Source: Spirosoma aerolatum (lineage in GTDB: Bacteria > Bacteroidota > Bacteroidia > Cytophagales > Spirosomataceae). Taken from it: a DNA stretch of 64,000 bases. Under the pieces are notes generated by a model. That model made no database searches, was not told where the DNA came from, and was given only the letters and a program-made list of their open reading frames with translations. A program made the position numbers and the translations under genes. This document shows positions 1 to 9,015 of the stretch, in pieces (within the stretch, counting starts at the first letter, position 1; each line of letters starts with the position of its first letter). The stretch spans positions 3,049,001 through 3,113,000 of the forward strand of contig NZ_CP020104.1 in NCBI RefSeq assembly GCF_002056795.1. The letters run 5' to 3'.

Positions 1-1
1 G

Positions 2-904
2 ACTGATAGCACAGCCCGTACGTCGAATCTGGATTTTGCGGTTATTCACACCCAGAATGCTCAGACCGTTGTTGAGCCGACGTACACGATTTTTACCCGT
101 CATGAAAAATACCTGATTCGGGGCTTTTTTCTGTATGCCGACTTCCCCGAGCTGTACTACGGCATAGGGCCGGGGACGACCGACAATCAGGAAGAATTGA
201 TTTCCTACAAAAGTTTACGGGCCTATAACCGATTTCTGCGGAAAGTAAAACCTGGCTGGTTTGTGGGTATTCAGCAGCAGTATTTTAAAACGTTCGATGT
301 CAGTCGGTCGTCGGATCGGCAAGTACCTGCTCAAACGCTTATAGGCGGATTGGGTAGCGTGGTAAATGGGGTAGGCGTGGCGAGTATTGTGGATACCCGC
401 GACAATATTTACTCGCCCGTTCGGGGTTGGTATGCCGATGTGTCATTTATGGACTATGAAAAATGGATGGGTACCGAGTTTGATTTTACCAACTACCTAT
501 TCGACATCCGGCATTATCATTCATTGTCGCCCAAAACGGTTCTGGCGGGGCAGTTTTATTTAAATCTGAACGTAGGCGAAGTCCCTTTTAAGCAGGCAGC
601 TACCCTAGGCGGATCGTCGTTACTGCGGGGCTATTACAATGGTCGTTACCGGGACAATAATGCCGTCATTTTTCAGGCCGAGTTACGCCAGCGGCTCATT
701 GGGCGGTTCGGTGGGGTTGTGTTTGCATCCGTTGGCGATGTGGCGCATAAACCAAACGAATTTGCCATCAGTGACCTAAAACCGACGGGAGGAGCTGGCT
801 TACGTTTTATGATCAGCCGGAAAGAACACGTTAATGTTCGGTTCGATGCTGCCGTGGGCAATCACACCCACGGCTTTTACGTCAATATTTCCGAAGCGTT
901 TTAA
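2..904 (+). CDS. Omp85/BamA-like surface antigen, C-terminal part (5' end outside window)
   Basis: The frame is open from base 2, so the gene begins upstream; about 300 residues are visible. The sequence alternates polar and hydrophobic residues as in a transmembrane beta-barrel. It carries a motif resembling the conserved L6-loop of Omp85 proteins (GGSSLLRGYYNGRYRD, with the RGY core) and ends in Phe, the usual last residue of barrels inserted by the BAM machine. This fits the bacterial surface antigen (D15) domain of an outer-membrane protein. No POTRA domains can be seen because the N-terminus is missing, so it may be a BamA paralogue, a TamA-like protein or a lone barrel. The stop lies 9 bases from the stop of the convergent gmhA-like gene, with no obvious terminator between. 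Confidence 0.8.
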   Translation, partial: TDSTARTSNLDFAVIHTQNAQTVVEPTYTIFTRHEKYLIRGFFLYADFPELYYGIGPGTTDNQEELISYKSLRAYNRFLRKVKPGWFVGIQQQYFKTFDVSRSSDRQVPAQTLIGGLGSVVNGVGVASIVDTRDNIYSPVRGWYADVSFMDYEKWMGTEFDFTNYLFDIRHYHSLSPKTVLAGQFYLNLNVGEVPFKQAATLGGSSLLRGYYNGRYRDNNAVIFQAELRQRLIGRFGGVVFASVGDVAHKPNEFAISDLKPTGGAGLRFMISRKEHVNVRFDAAVGNHTHGFYVNISEAF

Positions 905-913
905 ATGAGCTGG

Positions 914-1471
914 CTAGCTATCGATGAATCCATAGCACAGCATATGGCAGATCGTCATTTGGGCATCTTCGACCCGACCATAGTGACGATCCTGAACCGT
1001 AATCGATTCATGGGCCAGCTCGGCCAGTTTGCCGCCTTTACCGCCCACCAGGGCCATCGTAGTCAGCCCATGTGCATTGGCCCACTCTACCGCTTTAACT
1101 ACGTTGGGTGAATTACCGCTAACGCTTAAGGTTAGAACCAAATCGCCGGGACGGGCGTAATTCTCTAATTGGCGCATATATACGTCCTCATACGCATAAT
1201 CGTTGCCAAGGGCGGTGATCCAGGAAATGCTTTCGTTGAGCGACATGCAGCGGAATCGCTTTCCCATCCGATCGGAAGCACTTTTACCGAGGTCTGTGAT
1301 AAAATGCGACACGTTGGACGCGCTTCCTCCATTGCCGAATGCAAATAACTGCCGGTCGTCTTCCCAGCATTTTTTGATCAGATTAATAAAATGTTCGACC
1401 CGATCGATGGGGATAGCATCGTAAGCGGCTTTTTGCTGCTCAAGGTAATTTTTAAAATACGTCTGGTTCAT
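914..1471 (-). CDS. gmhA: SIS-domain sugar isomerase, GmhA-like (sedoheptulose-7-phosphate isomerase family)
   Basis: 185 residues, the usual GmhA size. A single SIS domain is visible, with the phosphosugar-binding loop FGNGGSASNVSHF, the second loop SVSGNSPNVVKA, and a C-terminal GRVEDAQMTICHM helix that matches GmhA. Family role: conversion of sedoheptulose 7-phosphate to D-glycero-D-manno-heptose 7-phosphate, the first step to ADP- or GDP-heptose for surface glycans. I placed the start at the ATG of MNQTYF. A longer frame back to 1552 exists, but its extra 27 residues come from the intergenic inverted repeat and look like noise. It lies downstream of the ROK kinase gene in the same orientation, which would suit a heptose pathway. 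An EPS-type SIS isomerase of another specificity is possible. Confidence 0.8.
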   Translation of the reverse strand: MNQTYFKNYLEQQKAAYDAIPIDRVEHFINLIKKCWEDDRQLFAFGNGGSASNVSHFITDLGKSASDRMGKRFRCMSLNESISWITALGNDYAYEDVYMRQLENYARPGDLVLTLSVSGNSPNVVKAVEWANAHGLTTMALVGGKGGKLAELAHESITVQDRHYGRVEDAQMTICHMLCYGFIDS

Positions 1472-1511
1472 GGAAAAGGGGTAATTAATAATGAACATTG
1501 GGTAATGGACA

Positions 1512-1573
1512 ATGAGTAATGAATAATGAAGAAGGACCCAAAAATTATTCATTATCCATTATTCATTACTCAT
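1512..1573. repeat. Intergenic word-palindrome A (AATGGATAATG family)
   Basis: Perfect 17-bp arms at 1512-1528 and 1557-1573 (ATGAGTAATGAATAATG and its complement), with weaker pairing continuing outward to about 1490 and 1590. The arms are built from overlapping TAATGA/TAATGGA words. The right arm overlaps the last codons and the stop of the ROK gene, so the Met-Gly-Asp-Glu tail of that protein is written by the repeat. The same words occur in the elements at 48343 and 51425. Confidence 0.75.
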
Positions 1574-2504
1574 CACCCATTAATTCTAAGGCACCGATGG
1601 GTACGGCATCTTCGCCGAGTTTAGCGAGTAAAACGATGGGGGCGGGATGGAAGGCTTTCATGACAAATCGGGGAAGGGCCTGCCGAACAGCCGCCCGTAA
1701 CGGTTCACCAATGAGCGAAAGACCTCCGCCTAGTACAATGGCATCGGGATGAAACAAATGGGTAACGTGCGATAGACCAAGCGCCAGTACCGAGCCGATC
1801 TGTTCAATCAGCATTTTGGCTACCGGGTCGCTGGCCTCATAGGCAGGATGTAGAAAACGGGCTTCTTTGCCAGTCGTTCCGCCTTCATGCGCCTGCTGTA
1901 CGGCCTGCTTCAAATAGGAATCATCGGGTAGCTGTGGGAGTAACGACCGAATCTGTTGATCGACTGCCCAGCCCGAAACCGTTTGTTCAATGGTTTGTCC
2001 TTCGCTCGACTCGCTGGGCGGCACAAGCCATAAATGGCCGATTTCAGCTTCGCCGGGCAGAGCCCCATGATACAATTGTCGATCAACGACCATGCCACCG
2101 CCGACACCACTGCCCAGGGTCACATAAAAGACGTTCCGAAATCCGGTAGCTACGCCACGAAGCGCTTCGCCCAGGGCGGCTACATTGGCATCGTTTTCGA
2201 TCCGTACCTGAGCGCCGGGAACCTGCTGCTGGAGCCATTCGCCCAGGTTAAAGCCCGACCAGCCCCCAATTTGATGGGAGGTTGCAATTCGACCCGTTTG
2301 CCAGTCGACCGGACCACCGAAGCCAACCCCAATCGATTGTATCGGTGTACTGATCTGATCGATCGTTGAGGCAATTTGTGCCAGAATTCCTTCGGCCCCT
2401 TTGGCAGGATCGATGGCTAATCGGAAGCGTTGCGTTATCTGGCCAGGCTCATCGCTTGTAAACAACTGCAATTTTGTTCCGCCTATTTCAATACCAAGTC
2501 TCAT
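1566..2504 (-). CDS. ROK-family sugar kinase
   Basis: 312 residues, typical of ROK kinases. The N-terminal phosphate loop GIEIGGTK, the catalytic IENDANVAALGEA (Asp near residue 105) and the ROK signature LGSGVGGG...HGALPGEAEIGH are all present. The family phosphorylates hexoses, N-acetylhexosamines or, in some members, other sugars with ATP. After GEAEIGH, where most ROK proteins carry a Cys-rich zinc site, this one reads LWLVPPSESSEGQ without cysteine, so it belongs to a zinc-free branch. Its gene sits between aguB and the gmhA-like gene, all on the minus strand with gaps of about 90 bases, suggesting co-transcription. Heptose-phosphate phosphorylation is conceivable from context but is inference; glucokinase or fructokinase activity is equally possible. 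Confidence 0.82.
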   Translation of the reverse strand: MRLGIEIGGTKLQLFTSDEPGQITQRFRLAIDPAKGAEGILAQIASTIDQISTPIQSIGVGFGGPVDWQTGRIATSHQIGGWSGFNLGEWLQQQVPGAQVRIENDANVAALGEALRGVATGFRNVFYVTLGSGVGGGMVVDRQLYHGALPGEAEIGHLWLVPPSESSEGQTIEQTVSGWAVDQQIRSLLPQLPDDSYLKQAVQQAHEGGTTGKEARFLHPAYEASDPVAKMLIEQIGSVLALGLSHVTHLFHPDAIVLGGGLSLIGEPLRAAVRQALPRFVMKAFHPAPIVLLAKLGEDAVPIGALELMGDE

Positions 2505-2521
2505 AGTGAATGTATGATGCC

Positions 2522-2587
2522 TAATAGATGTATGAGGTAGGATGTATGATGTAAACCGAAACTACATCCTATCTCATACATCTATTA
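2522..2587. repeat. Intergenic word-palindrome B (GGATGTATGA family)
   Basis: Arms of 25 bases at 2522-2546 and 2563-2587 pair with one mismatch around a 16-base loop. The words TAGATGTATGAG and TAGGATGTA are used. Imperfect pairing continues outward, so the element fills the gap between the stop of aguB (2592) and the start of the ROK gene (2504). The element at 14288 uses related words. Confidence 0.75.
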
Positions 2588-2591
2588 TACA

Positions 2592-3461
2592 TTAATCAAT
2601 GTAGCGTTTTGTGATGGGTTGGTAGGAGTCGATGCGTCGGTCGCGGAAGTAAGGCCAGGTGGTGCGGTATTTTTCGGACAATTCGAGGTCGACGGTTTGC
2701 ACATGAACCAGTTCCTGGTCGTGCGGGGCCAGATATAATAACGAACCGAATGGATTGGCAACAAACGACCCACCCCAGAATTGCTGATCGGCTTCACGAC
2801 CTACGCGGTTCACCGACACGACATGGACCCCATTGGCAATGGCATGGCTACGCTGGATCGTTTGCCAGGCGTTATATTGCTCTTCGTTCTGTTTGGGGTC
2901 CGGCTCGTTCGTATCCCAGCCAATAGCCGTTGGATAGAATAGAATTTCGGCACCCATCAGCGAGGTAATACGAGCTGCTTCGGGATACCACTGATCCCAG
3001 CAAATCAATACGCCGATGCGAGCAAATTTAGTATCGAATACTTTATAACCCAGATCACCGGGTGTGAAGTAGAATTTTTCGTAATAGCCCGGATCATCAG
3101 GAATGTGCATCTTTCGGTATTTACCCAGATACGACCCATCGGCATCCAGCACGGCCGTTGTATTATGATATAAACCCTGCGCCCGCTTTTCGAACAGCGA
3201 AGCAATAATGACCACACCCAATTCGCCAGCTACTTTGCCCAGCCGCTCAGTGGTGGGACCGGGAATGGCTTCGGCCAAACTGAAATTATGGTGATCTTCG
3301 ACATCGCAGAAGTAAAGCGAGGTGAATAATTCCTGTAAGCAAACGATCTGGGCCCCTTTTTGGGCGGCTTCCCGAATGTGGTCGATGGCTTTCTGAATAT
3401 TGGCTTCGACATCCGCCGAGCAACTCATCTGCACCAAACCGATATTGACTTTTTTAGACAT
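2592..3461 (-). CDS. aguB: N-carbamoylputrescine amidase (carbon-nitrogen hydrolase)
   Basis: 289 residues. The nitrilase-superfamily triad is visible: Glu44 in CLQELF, Lys117 in KYRKMHIPDDPGYYEK, and Cys154 in LICWDQWYPEAAR. The KMHIPDDPGYYEKFYF stretch is characteristic of plant-type and bacterial N-carbamoylputrescine amidases, which hydrolyse N-carbamoylputrescine to putrescine, CO2 and ammonia, the last step of the agmatine route. The protein is cytoplasmic, with no signal peptide. No agmatine deiminase gene is in the window, which is unusual because aguA is commonly adjacent. A TAATTTTG sequence sits 5 bases before the ATG on the minus strand (3466-3473) and may be a -7 promoter box. 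Confidence 0.9.
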   Translation of the reverse strand: MSKKVNIGLVQMSCSADVEANIQKAIDHIREAAQKGAQIVCLQELFTSLYFCDVEDHHNFSLAEAIPGPTTERLGKVAGELGVVIIASLFEKRAQGLYHNTTAVLDADGSYLGKYRKMHIPDDPGYYEKFYFTPGDLGYKVFDTKFARIGVLICWDQWYPEAARITSLMGAEILFYPTAIGWDTNEPDPKQNEEQYNAWQTIQRSHAIANGVHVVSVNRVGREADQQFWGGSFVANPFGSLLYLAPHDQELVHVQTVDLELSEKYRTTWPYFRDRRIDSYQPITKRYID

Positions 3462-3465
3462 GCGA

Positions 3466-3473
3466 CAAAATTA
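3466..3473 (-). promoter_or_regulatory. Possible -7 box of aguB promoter
   Basis: TAATTTTG on the minus strand matches the Bacteroidota -7 consensus TAnnTTTG and lies only 5 bases before the aguB ATG. If used, the mRNA would be almost leaderless. No good -33 TTTG is seen at the expected distance, so this is tentative. Confidence 0.3.
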
Positions 3474-3622
3474 GGAGGTACATAGTTAGAACAGAAAACT
3501 TTTTAAGTTTGTCTGATAAACTTTCAACGTTCATATCGGCTAGTATTCGAATTACTTATGAATCTGTTTAAAAGATTCTATAGTAATCAGCCTGAAACTC
3601 CAAATCGCAAACCTAAAGAACC

Positions 3623-4720
3623 ATGACTTCACGCAGAACCTTTCTTCATACTGCTGGCATTACAGGCCTGGCTACCACGATCGCTCCCAATGCTCTTTGG
3701 GCGGCTACCCGACCTGCCAAAGATAAGCTGGGGGTTGCTCTGGTTGGCTTAGGATACTATAGCACCGACCTGCTGGCCCCGGCCCTCCAGAAAACAAAGA
3801 ATTGCTACCTGGCTGGTATCGTGACAGGTACGCCCGAAAAGGCGGAGAAGTGGAAGAAGCAATACAACATTCCAGATAAGAATATTTATTCGTACCAGAC
3901 CTTCGATCAGATTGCCAACAATCCTGACATCGATGTCGTGTATGTGGTGTTGCCCCCGTCGATGCATGAGGAATATGTGGTTCGGGCTGCCAAAGCGGGT
4001 AAGCATGTATGGTGCGAAAAACCAATGGCAGTTACGGCAAAGGAGTGTCAGAATATGATCGACGCCTGTGCAAAAAATAAGGTTTCGCTGGCTATAGGCT
4101 ACCGACTGCATCATGAACCCAACACGCAGGAGTGGACGAAGGCGCTGCGGGGAGGGAAAATTGGTAATGTGCTGATGGTGAGTTGCTCGGCGGCTTATTA
4201 TGATGCGCGTACCGATCACTGGAAGCAGAAAAAAGAAATGGGCGGTGGGGTTATGTACGACATGGGTGTATATGTGGTGCAGGGCGCTCGACTGGCTACG
4301 GGAGAAGAACCGATTGCGGTAACAGCCCAGCAGTATACTTCCCGGCCAAACGTCTACAAGAATGGCCTCGACGAAACCTCAATGGTCCAGCTCGTTTTCC
4401 CGAGTGGCGCACGTGCTGCTCTACAAACCAGTTACGGCATGAATATGAATTACCTGCATGTGACGGGATCGAAAGGAACACTCTATATGGAACCGTATTC
4501 GGGTTATAATGGCCAGAAAGGTGTCTGGAGCAATGGAGGTCGCATAGAACACCCCTACGAAGTACCTATGCAACAGGCCATGCAAATGGACGACGATGCG
4601 GCCGCCATCCTGGCAAAAAAGCCGCTGCTGGTACCGGGCGAAGAGGGGCTTCGTGATATACGGGTTGTTGAAGCGATCTATGCCGCAGCGAAGTCAGGGA
4701 AAGAGGTGAAGCTAGGCTAA
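3623..4720 (+). CDS. Gfo/Idh/MocA family oxidoreductase with Tat signal
   Basis: 365 residues. The N-terminus MTSRRTFLHTAGITGLA has a twin-arginine motif followed by a hydrophobic stretch and an Ala-rich cleavage region (APNALWAA), so export in folded form by Tat is likely. The Rossmann loop ALVGLGYYST and the family motif CEKPMAV (Glu132-Lys133-Pro134) mark an NAD(P)-dependent sugar dehydrogenase of the glucose-fructose oxidoreductase type. Such periplasmic enzymes carry a tightly bound cofactor and oxidise or rearrange sugars; the substrate cannot be told from sequence. Its stop overlaps the stop of the convergent universal stress protein gene by 4 bases. Confidence 0.85.
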   Translation: MTSRRTFLHTAGITGLATTIAPNALWAATRPAKDKLGVALVGLGYYSTDLLAPALQKTKNCYLAGIVTGTPEKAEKWKKQYNIPDKNIYSYQTFDQIANNPDIDVVYVVLPPSMHEEYVVRAAKAGKHVWCEKPMAVTAKECQNMIDACAKNKVSLAIGYRLHHEPNTQEWTKALRGGKIGNVLMVSCSAAYYDARTDHWKQKKEMGGGVMYDMGVYVVQGARLATGEEPIAVTAQQYTSRPNVYKNGLDETSMVQLVFPSGARAALQTSYGMNMNYLHVTGSKGTLYMEPYSGYNGQKGVWSNGGRIEHPYEVPMQQAMQMDDDAAAILAKKPLLVPGEEGLRDIRVVEAIYAAAKSGKEVKLG

Positions 4721-5544
4721 GCCCGCATAATCAGGACTGGTATATCGGCATGGTTTAAAACGTCTTCGGCCACGCTACCCTGTATCCAGTGCCGCAGACC
4801 CGTGTACCCATGTGTATATAGCACGATAAGGTCGGCGTGAATGGAATGGGCATAATCCAGAATGCCATCGGGTACGGTGTGGTCGTGAATAATTTTAAGA
4901 TTATAGTGGTCAATGTCGTTTGCTGCAGTAAAGTCGCCTACCCACTCCCGAATCCCTTCAGGCTGGCGATTGTCGGTAGGGGTAACTACATACACATATT
5001 GTCGGCAAAACTGATCATCGAGCCTAAACGGGAATAAATGTGGCTTTTTTAATTCCTCATCCAGATCGATGCCAAACACAATCTCCTGAGGGCTGAACCG
5101 GCCTACAGGCTCCTTAACAACCAGTACCGGGCAGGTAGCGAAACGGGTAATGAATTCAGCATGCGAACCTTCAATCCATTCCAGTAAACCAGATGCCCCT
5201 TTTGATGCCAGCACAATCAGATCGGCCTGTTGCGCATTAATGGCGTTTATGAGCCCTTCTATGTTGCTGCCTAGTACGGGTTTGATGGTCACATCGGCAT
5301 AGGCCGGGTTGGCTACCAATTCATGAAGGGCTTTTTCGGCTTCTTTCCAGGCATCTGCATAGAGAGGCCCCATATCCAGGGAAAGGCCCGTAACGCTATC
5401 GGCTATTCCTAAAGAGGGAACGCCATACAATACGGTATGGAGAAGAATGATTTCAGAATCGTAGGTGCGGGCTATATCAGCCGCTACATCGAGGGCATAG
5501 ATTGTGATAGGGCTTAGGTCGGTGGGTACCAGAATAGTTTTCAT
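4717..5544 (-). CDS. Tandem universal stress protein (two UspA domains)
   Basis: About 275 residues made of two UspA domains, roughly residues 1-140 and 145-275. Each begins with a beta strand leading to the nucleotide site (ILVPTDLSP in the first) and ends with a G-x2-G-x9-G(S/T)-like loop: SKGASGLLEWIEGSHAEF and THGYTGLRHWIQGSVAED. Both domains look able to bind ATP. These cytoplasmic proteins are linked to stress survival through nucleotide binding. I chose the internal ATG of MKTILVPTDLS because the conserved strand begins there; a start 8 codons earlier is open. Convergent with the preceding oxidoreductase, overlapping it by 4 bases at the 3' end. Confidence 0.88.
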   Translation of the reverse strand: MKTILVPTDLSPITIYALDVAADIARTYDSEIILLHTVLYGVPSLGIADSVTGLSLDMGPLYADAWKEAEKALHELVANPAYADVTIKPVLGSNIEGLINAINAQQADLIVLASKGASGLLEWIEGSHAEFITRFATCPVLVVKEPVGRFSPQEIVFGIDLDEELKKPHLFPFRLDDQFCRQYVYVVTPTDNRQPEGIREWVGDFTAANDIDHYNLKIIHDHTVPDGILDYAHSIHADLIVLYTHGYTGLRHWIQGSVAEDVLNHADIPVLIMRA

Positions 5545-5568
5545 AGAGGTAAACGGCTTGTTAGTCAA

Positions 5569-5930
5569 GACAAAACAAACCAGATTCGGACCGTTAGCCT
5601 ATGATTTGACACAGGAACCGACTTGATTAGAATCAGTTGGAGATTGGTATACTGCACATAGAACACGGATTGTTATGGGTGAGGTGTTCCACCAAATTGG
5701 GTGCCTTGGGCGAAGCTGCTCTAATAATAATTTGGCCAGTAGCCTCTACCGTGGGTACTATCTGTCGTGCGAGGCATAAACGACTTAGCCGGGTCCGCCG
5801 TGCGGTCGTATTTACGCCATTTAATGGATTTGTTTTTAGGCTACATGATCTCGTAAAAGTAGACAGGTTCACTGTGTCGATTTAGTAGACCATCTCAAGC
5901 CTACTTCATGAACAGCCAGTGATCGGCTAG
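5569..5930. other. Gap with no recognisable gene
   Basis: About 360 bases. Overlapping frames of roughly 80 codons are open on both strands (5633-5885). Neither translation resembles a family I know, and neither has a convincing start. It could hold a decayed gene or untranslated DNA; I see no tRNA fold or long inverted repeat. Confidence 0.5.
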
Positions 5931-6269
5931 CTAATAAAGTATAAAGTATGATACTAGTTCGAAGCTAGTCAATGTGGCTAAACAAACAAATGTCACTTCT
6001 AACTTATGGTCAGAAACGGGTATTGGCTGCGGATCATAAGCAACGAACAGCCAGATTAGCCGAAGCAACCAGAAAACAGCTGTCAATATGCCACTTACGA
6101 ATGATAGAAACACAATCGGAATCCAATACACGTATGTGCCAAGCCAGACGTGATCGGCCCAGACAGCTATAAACAAACCCAAGAAAGCACCCGCGCCCGA
6201 CAATAGCACATACCCCAGGCGAAGAAGCTTCATGGCCGTCAGGTTAGTGAGTATTTGTATTGTACTCAT
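5931..6269 (-). CDS. Small three-helix membrane protein, unknown
   Basis: 112 residues with three or four hydrophobic segments: about residues 18-40, 48-78 (long enough for two passes) and 90-112. I do not recognise the family. There is a second possible start at Met13 (MKLLRLGYVLL), which would begin just before the first membrane helix. Base composition is more AT-rich than in the neighbouring housekeeping genes, and the gene is bordered by gene-poor gaps on both sides, so it may be a recently acquired or lineage-specific gene. Function unknown; no operon partner is evident. Confidence 0.5.
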   Translation of the reverse strand: MSTIQILTNLTAMKLLRLGYVLLSGAGAFLGLFIAVWADHVWLGTYVYWIPIVFLSFVSGILTAVFWLLRLIWLFVAYDPQPIPVSDHKLEVTFVCLATLTSFELVSYFILY

Positions 6270-6820
6270 GAATTTCTGGCAATTGAGACTAGTTTGGGCT
6301 TCAAATTCATTGTTTACGCCGTTGAGTATTCTAATTCAGCCGAATATTGTCACATGAATTGAAAAAATATAGTTCACGTTGACAAAAGAAGTAGCAAAAT
6401 TATAATAAATATATACATTTCAATGGTGGTCCTGGAAGTTACAATACTATCGAATCTGCACACTCTGAACTCGCCCTTTTGTTGAAATTTACTAACATCT
6501 TGGGTAGCTGACGGGTTATAAAAAGGAGAGCTGACACATTTGGGGCGAATACGCCAGACTAGTGGCCAAAACTTACGAATGTTGGCTTCCATCTAACCTT
6601 CATTTTCGTAACATGGAGAAGGACATTGAATTTCTTTAGCGTAACTCTTTATCCAGTTGCTAAAAGAAGCTCTTATTGAACTGCCTGAAATGGGGTTATT
6701 TAGCCATGGGTATGTTTTATGTGTAGGCTTGGATGTTTTAGTTGTATTATATAAAGTCGGCTGGCGCATTTGGTGGGGTGCCTGACTTTTACTTATTTCG
6801 CCTGTCAACCCCGTACGTTT
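6270..6820. other. AT-rich gap with no recognisable gene
   Basis: About 550 bases, clearly richer in A/T than its surroundings. Two short minus-strand frames meet end to end (6593-6862 and 6374-6592), but their translations are not family-like and have no plausible start signals. The first also overlaps the better supported gene at 6821. Possibly a decayed gene or a long regulatory region. Confidence 0.45.
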
Positions 6821-7054
6821 ATGCAACCCACCGACTTTACCAAACTCCCCGCCGAGCAGCAACTCGACACGCTGTATTTTGCCGGTGACATTCTGGCCAA
6901 CCGCTACGAGGGCGACAATATTTTTCTGCTCTATAATCTTCGCGATTTTTACGTCGAACTTCGCTACGACGCCTACAACAATCAGTTGAATCAGGTCTCA
7001 GCCTTTCGGGGTACTGATAAACTAGAGCCCTATTTACCGTACCTGGTCGATTAG
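6821..7054 (+). CDS. Small conserved-looking cytoplasmic protein, unknown
   Basis: 77 residues beginning MQPTDFTKLPAEQQ and ending LEPYLPYLVD. The composition is typical of a soluble folded protein (LYFAGDILANRYEGDN, FYVELRYDAYNNQL) with good codon usage, so I believe it is translated. A frame 17 codons longer exists, but its extra residues (MVGCLTFTYFAC) look like untranslated leader. No motif points to a function. It stands alone between an AT-rich gap and a convergent methyltransferase gene. Confidence 0.6.
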   Translation: MQPTDFTKLPAEQQLDTLYFAGDILANRYEGDNIFLLYNLRDFYVELRYDAYNNQLNQVSAFRGTDKLEPYLPYLVD

Positions 7055-7105
7055 ACTTACTTAGCCAGTGCGTGTTTCTACAGATTCCGACTAGGTCTGA
7101 AATGA

Positions 7106-7720
7106 TTACTTTGCCAGTAAGAAGTAGGTGTGACCTCCGTTGCTTTCGGGTACGAAGAAACTATCTACTAGGATAAAACCTGTTTCGCTGAACCAGTTTC
7201 GGTATGTATTGGCATCAGCGTGGCTCCAGTACATCTCAGTGTTGGGTTCAATCCAGTCTGATTCGGTACCTGTCCACTCGCCAGACCCTGCTATACACAG
7301 AAAGTAACCACCCGGTTTGAGCCATTGGTAAACAGCTTTGAATAAATCAGGCTGCTCTGCCAGCGGTAGGTGAATGATGGAATATAAGGCAACAGCACCA
7401 TTGAATGATTCGGCAGGAAAAGAAAGAGCTGACATGTCGGCAATGTCGAAGCGAGCCTGAGGGACGTTCTGGCGAGCTAATTCGACTTGTATGGGGGATA
7501 GATCGATGCCTAGATAATCCGTAAACTGGCTTAGGTATTGGGCGGTTGGAATCCCATCCGCACAGCCTAGTTCAAGTACACTACTTCCAGTAGGAAGGTG
7601 CTGGACGAAATTGGCCAGCCAGTTCATATACCGTTTTGAATCCGTTTTCTCAAAGAAAGCCCGGTATGAGCTGCCCAGACGGTCATACCCTTGCTGTACA
7701 ATACGTTTAGGATCGTCCAA
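7106..7720 (-). CDS. Class I SAM-dependent methyltransferase
   Basis: 204 residues. Motif I (VLELGCADG, residues about 47-55) binds SAM, followed by the acidic end of strand 2 (YLGIDLSP), motif II (RFDIADMSAL) and the post-motif segment LKPGGYFLCIAG. This is a complete Rossmann methyltransferase of the methyltransferase type 11/25 group. The substrate is not predictable: small molecules, ubiquinone-like lipids or tellurite have all been proposed for such proteins. Monocistronic by position, convergent with the small gene at 6821 and divergent from the aldo/keto reductase at 8008 across a 287-base intergenic region. Confidence 0.85.
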   Translation of the reverse strand: MDDPKRIVQQGYDRLGSSYRAFFEKTDSKRYMNWLANFVQHLPTGSSVLELGCADGIPTAQYLSQFTDYLGIDLSPIQVELARQNVPQARFDIADMSALSFPAESFNGAVALYSIIHLPLAEQPDLFKAVYQWLKPGGYFLCIAGSGEWTGTESDWIEPNTEMYWSHADANTYRNWFSETGFILVDSFFVPESNGGHTYFLLAK

Positions 7721-7935
7721 CGTTTTAGTCGTGTTTTAAAATTTGTCTGCGCAATGTAGGTTGGAAAAAACTCAAAAACAGTTGATCTCTACTTTGCAGT
7801 ATCCAAAAATTACATTGTATTGTAGGCAACTGTTGCTAGACTTTAGGCACTTTAGTGAGTACGAATAGAAAGGTATTCTTAGGAAGGCGCCCTTTATAAC
7901 CTGTTTGATTTTTGTAAGTTCCTATTTGGATTTAG

Positions 7936-7967
7936 TTGTTTTTCGAGCCATGGCGGCTGTAGGTTTG
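7936..7967 (+). promoter_or_regulatory. Candidate Bacteroidota promoter for the aldo/keto reductase
   Basis: A -33 TTG (7936-7938) and a -7 TAGGTTTG (7960-7967) are separated by 21 bases, within the range for the Bacteroidota primary sigma factor. The expected start of transcription near 7973 would give a leader of about 35 bases before the ATG at 8008. Confidence 0.45.
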
Positions 7968-7983
7968 TTTAATGAATAAATGA

Positions 7984-8997
<1,014 letters not shown>

Positions 8998-9015
8998 TAG
9001 GGATTACCAGCTAAT

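Noticed and set aside
5633..5885. Overlapping small genes on both strands
   Set aside because: Both frames of about 80 codons are open over the same bases, and neither translation resembles a known protein.
6374..6862. Two small minus-strand genes end to end
   Set aside because: Odd composition, poor starts and overlap with the better supported gene at 6821 argue against translation.
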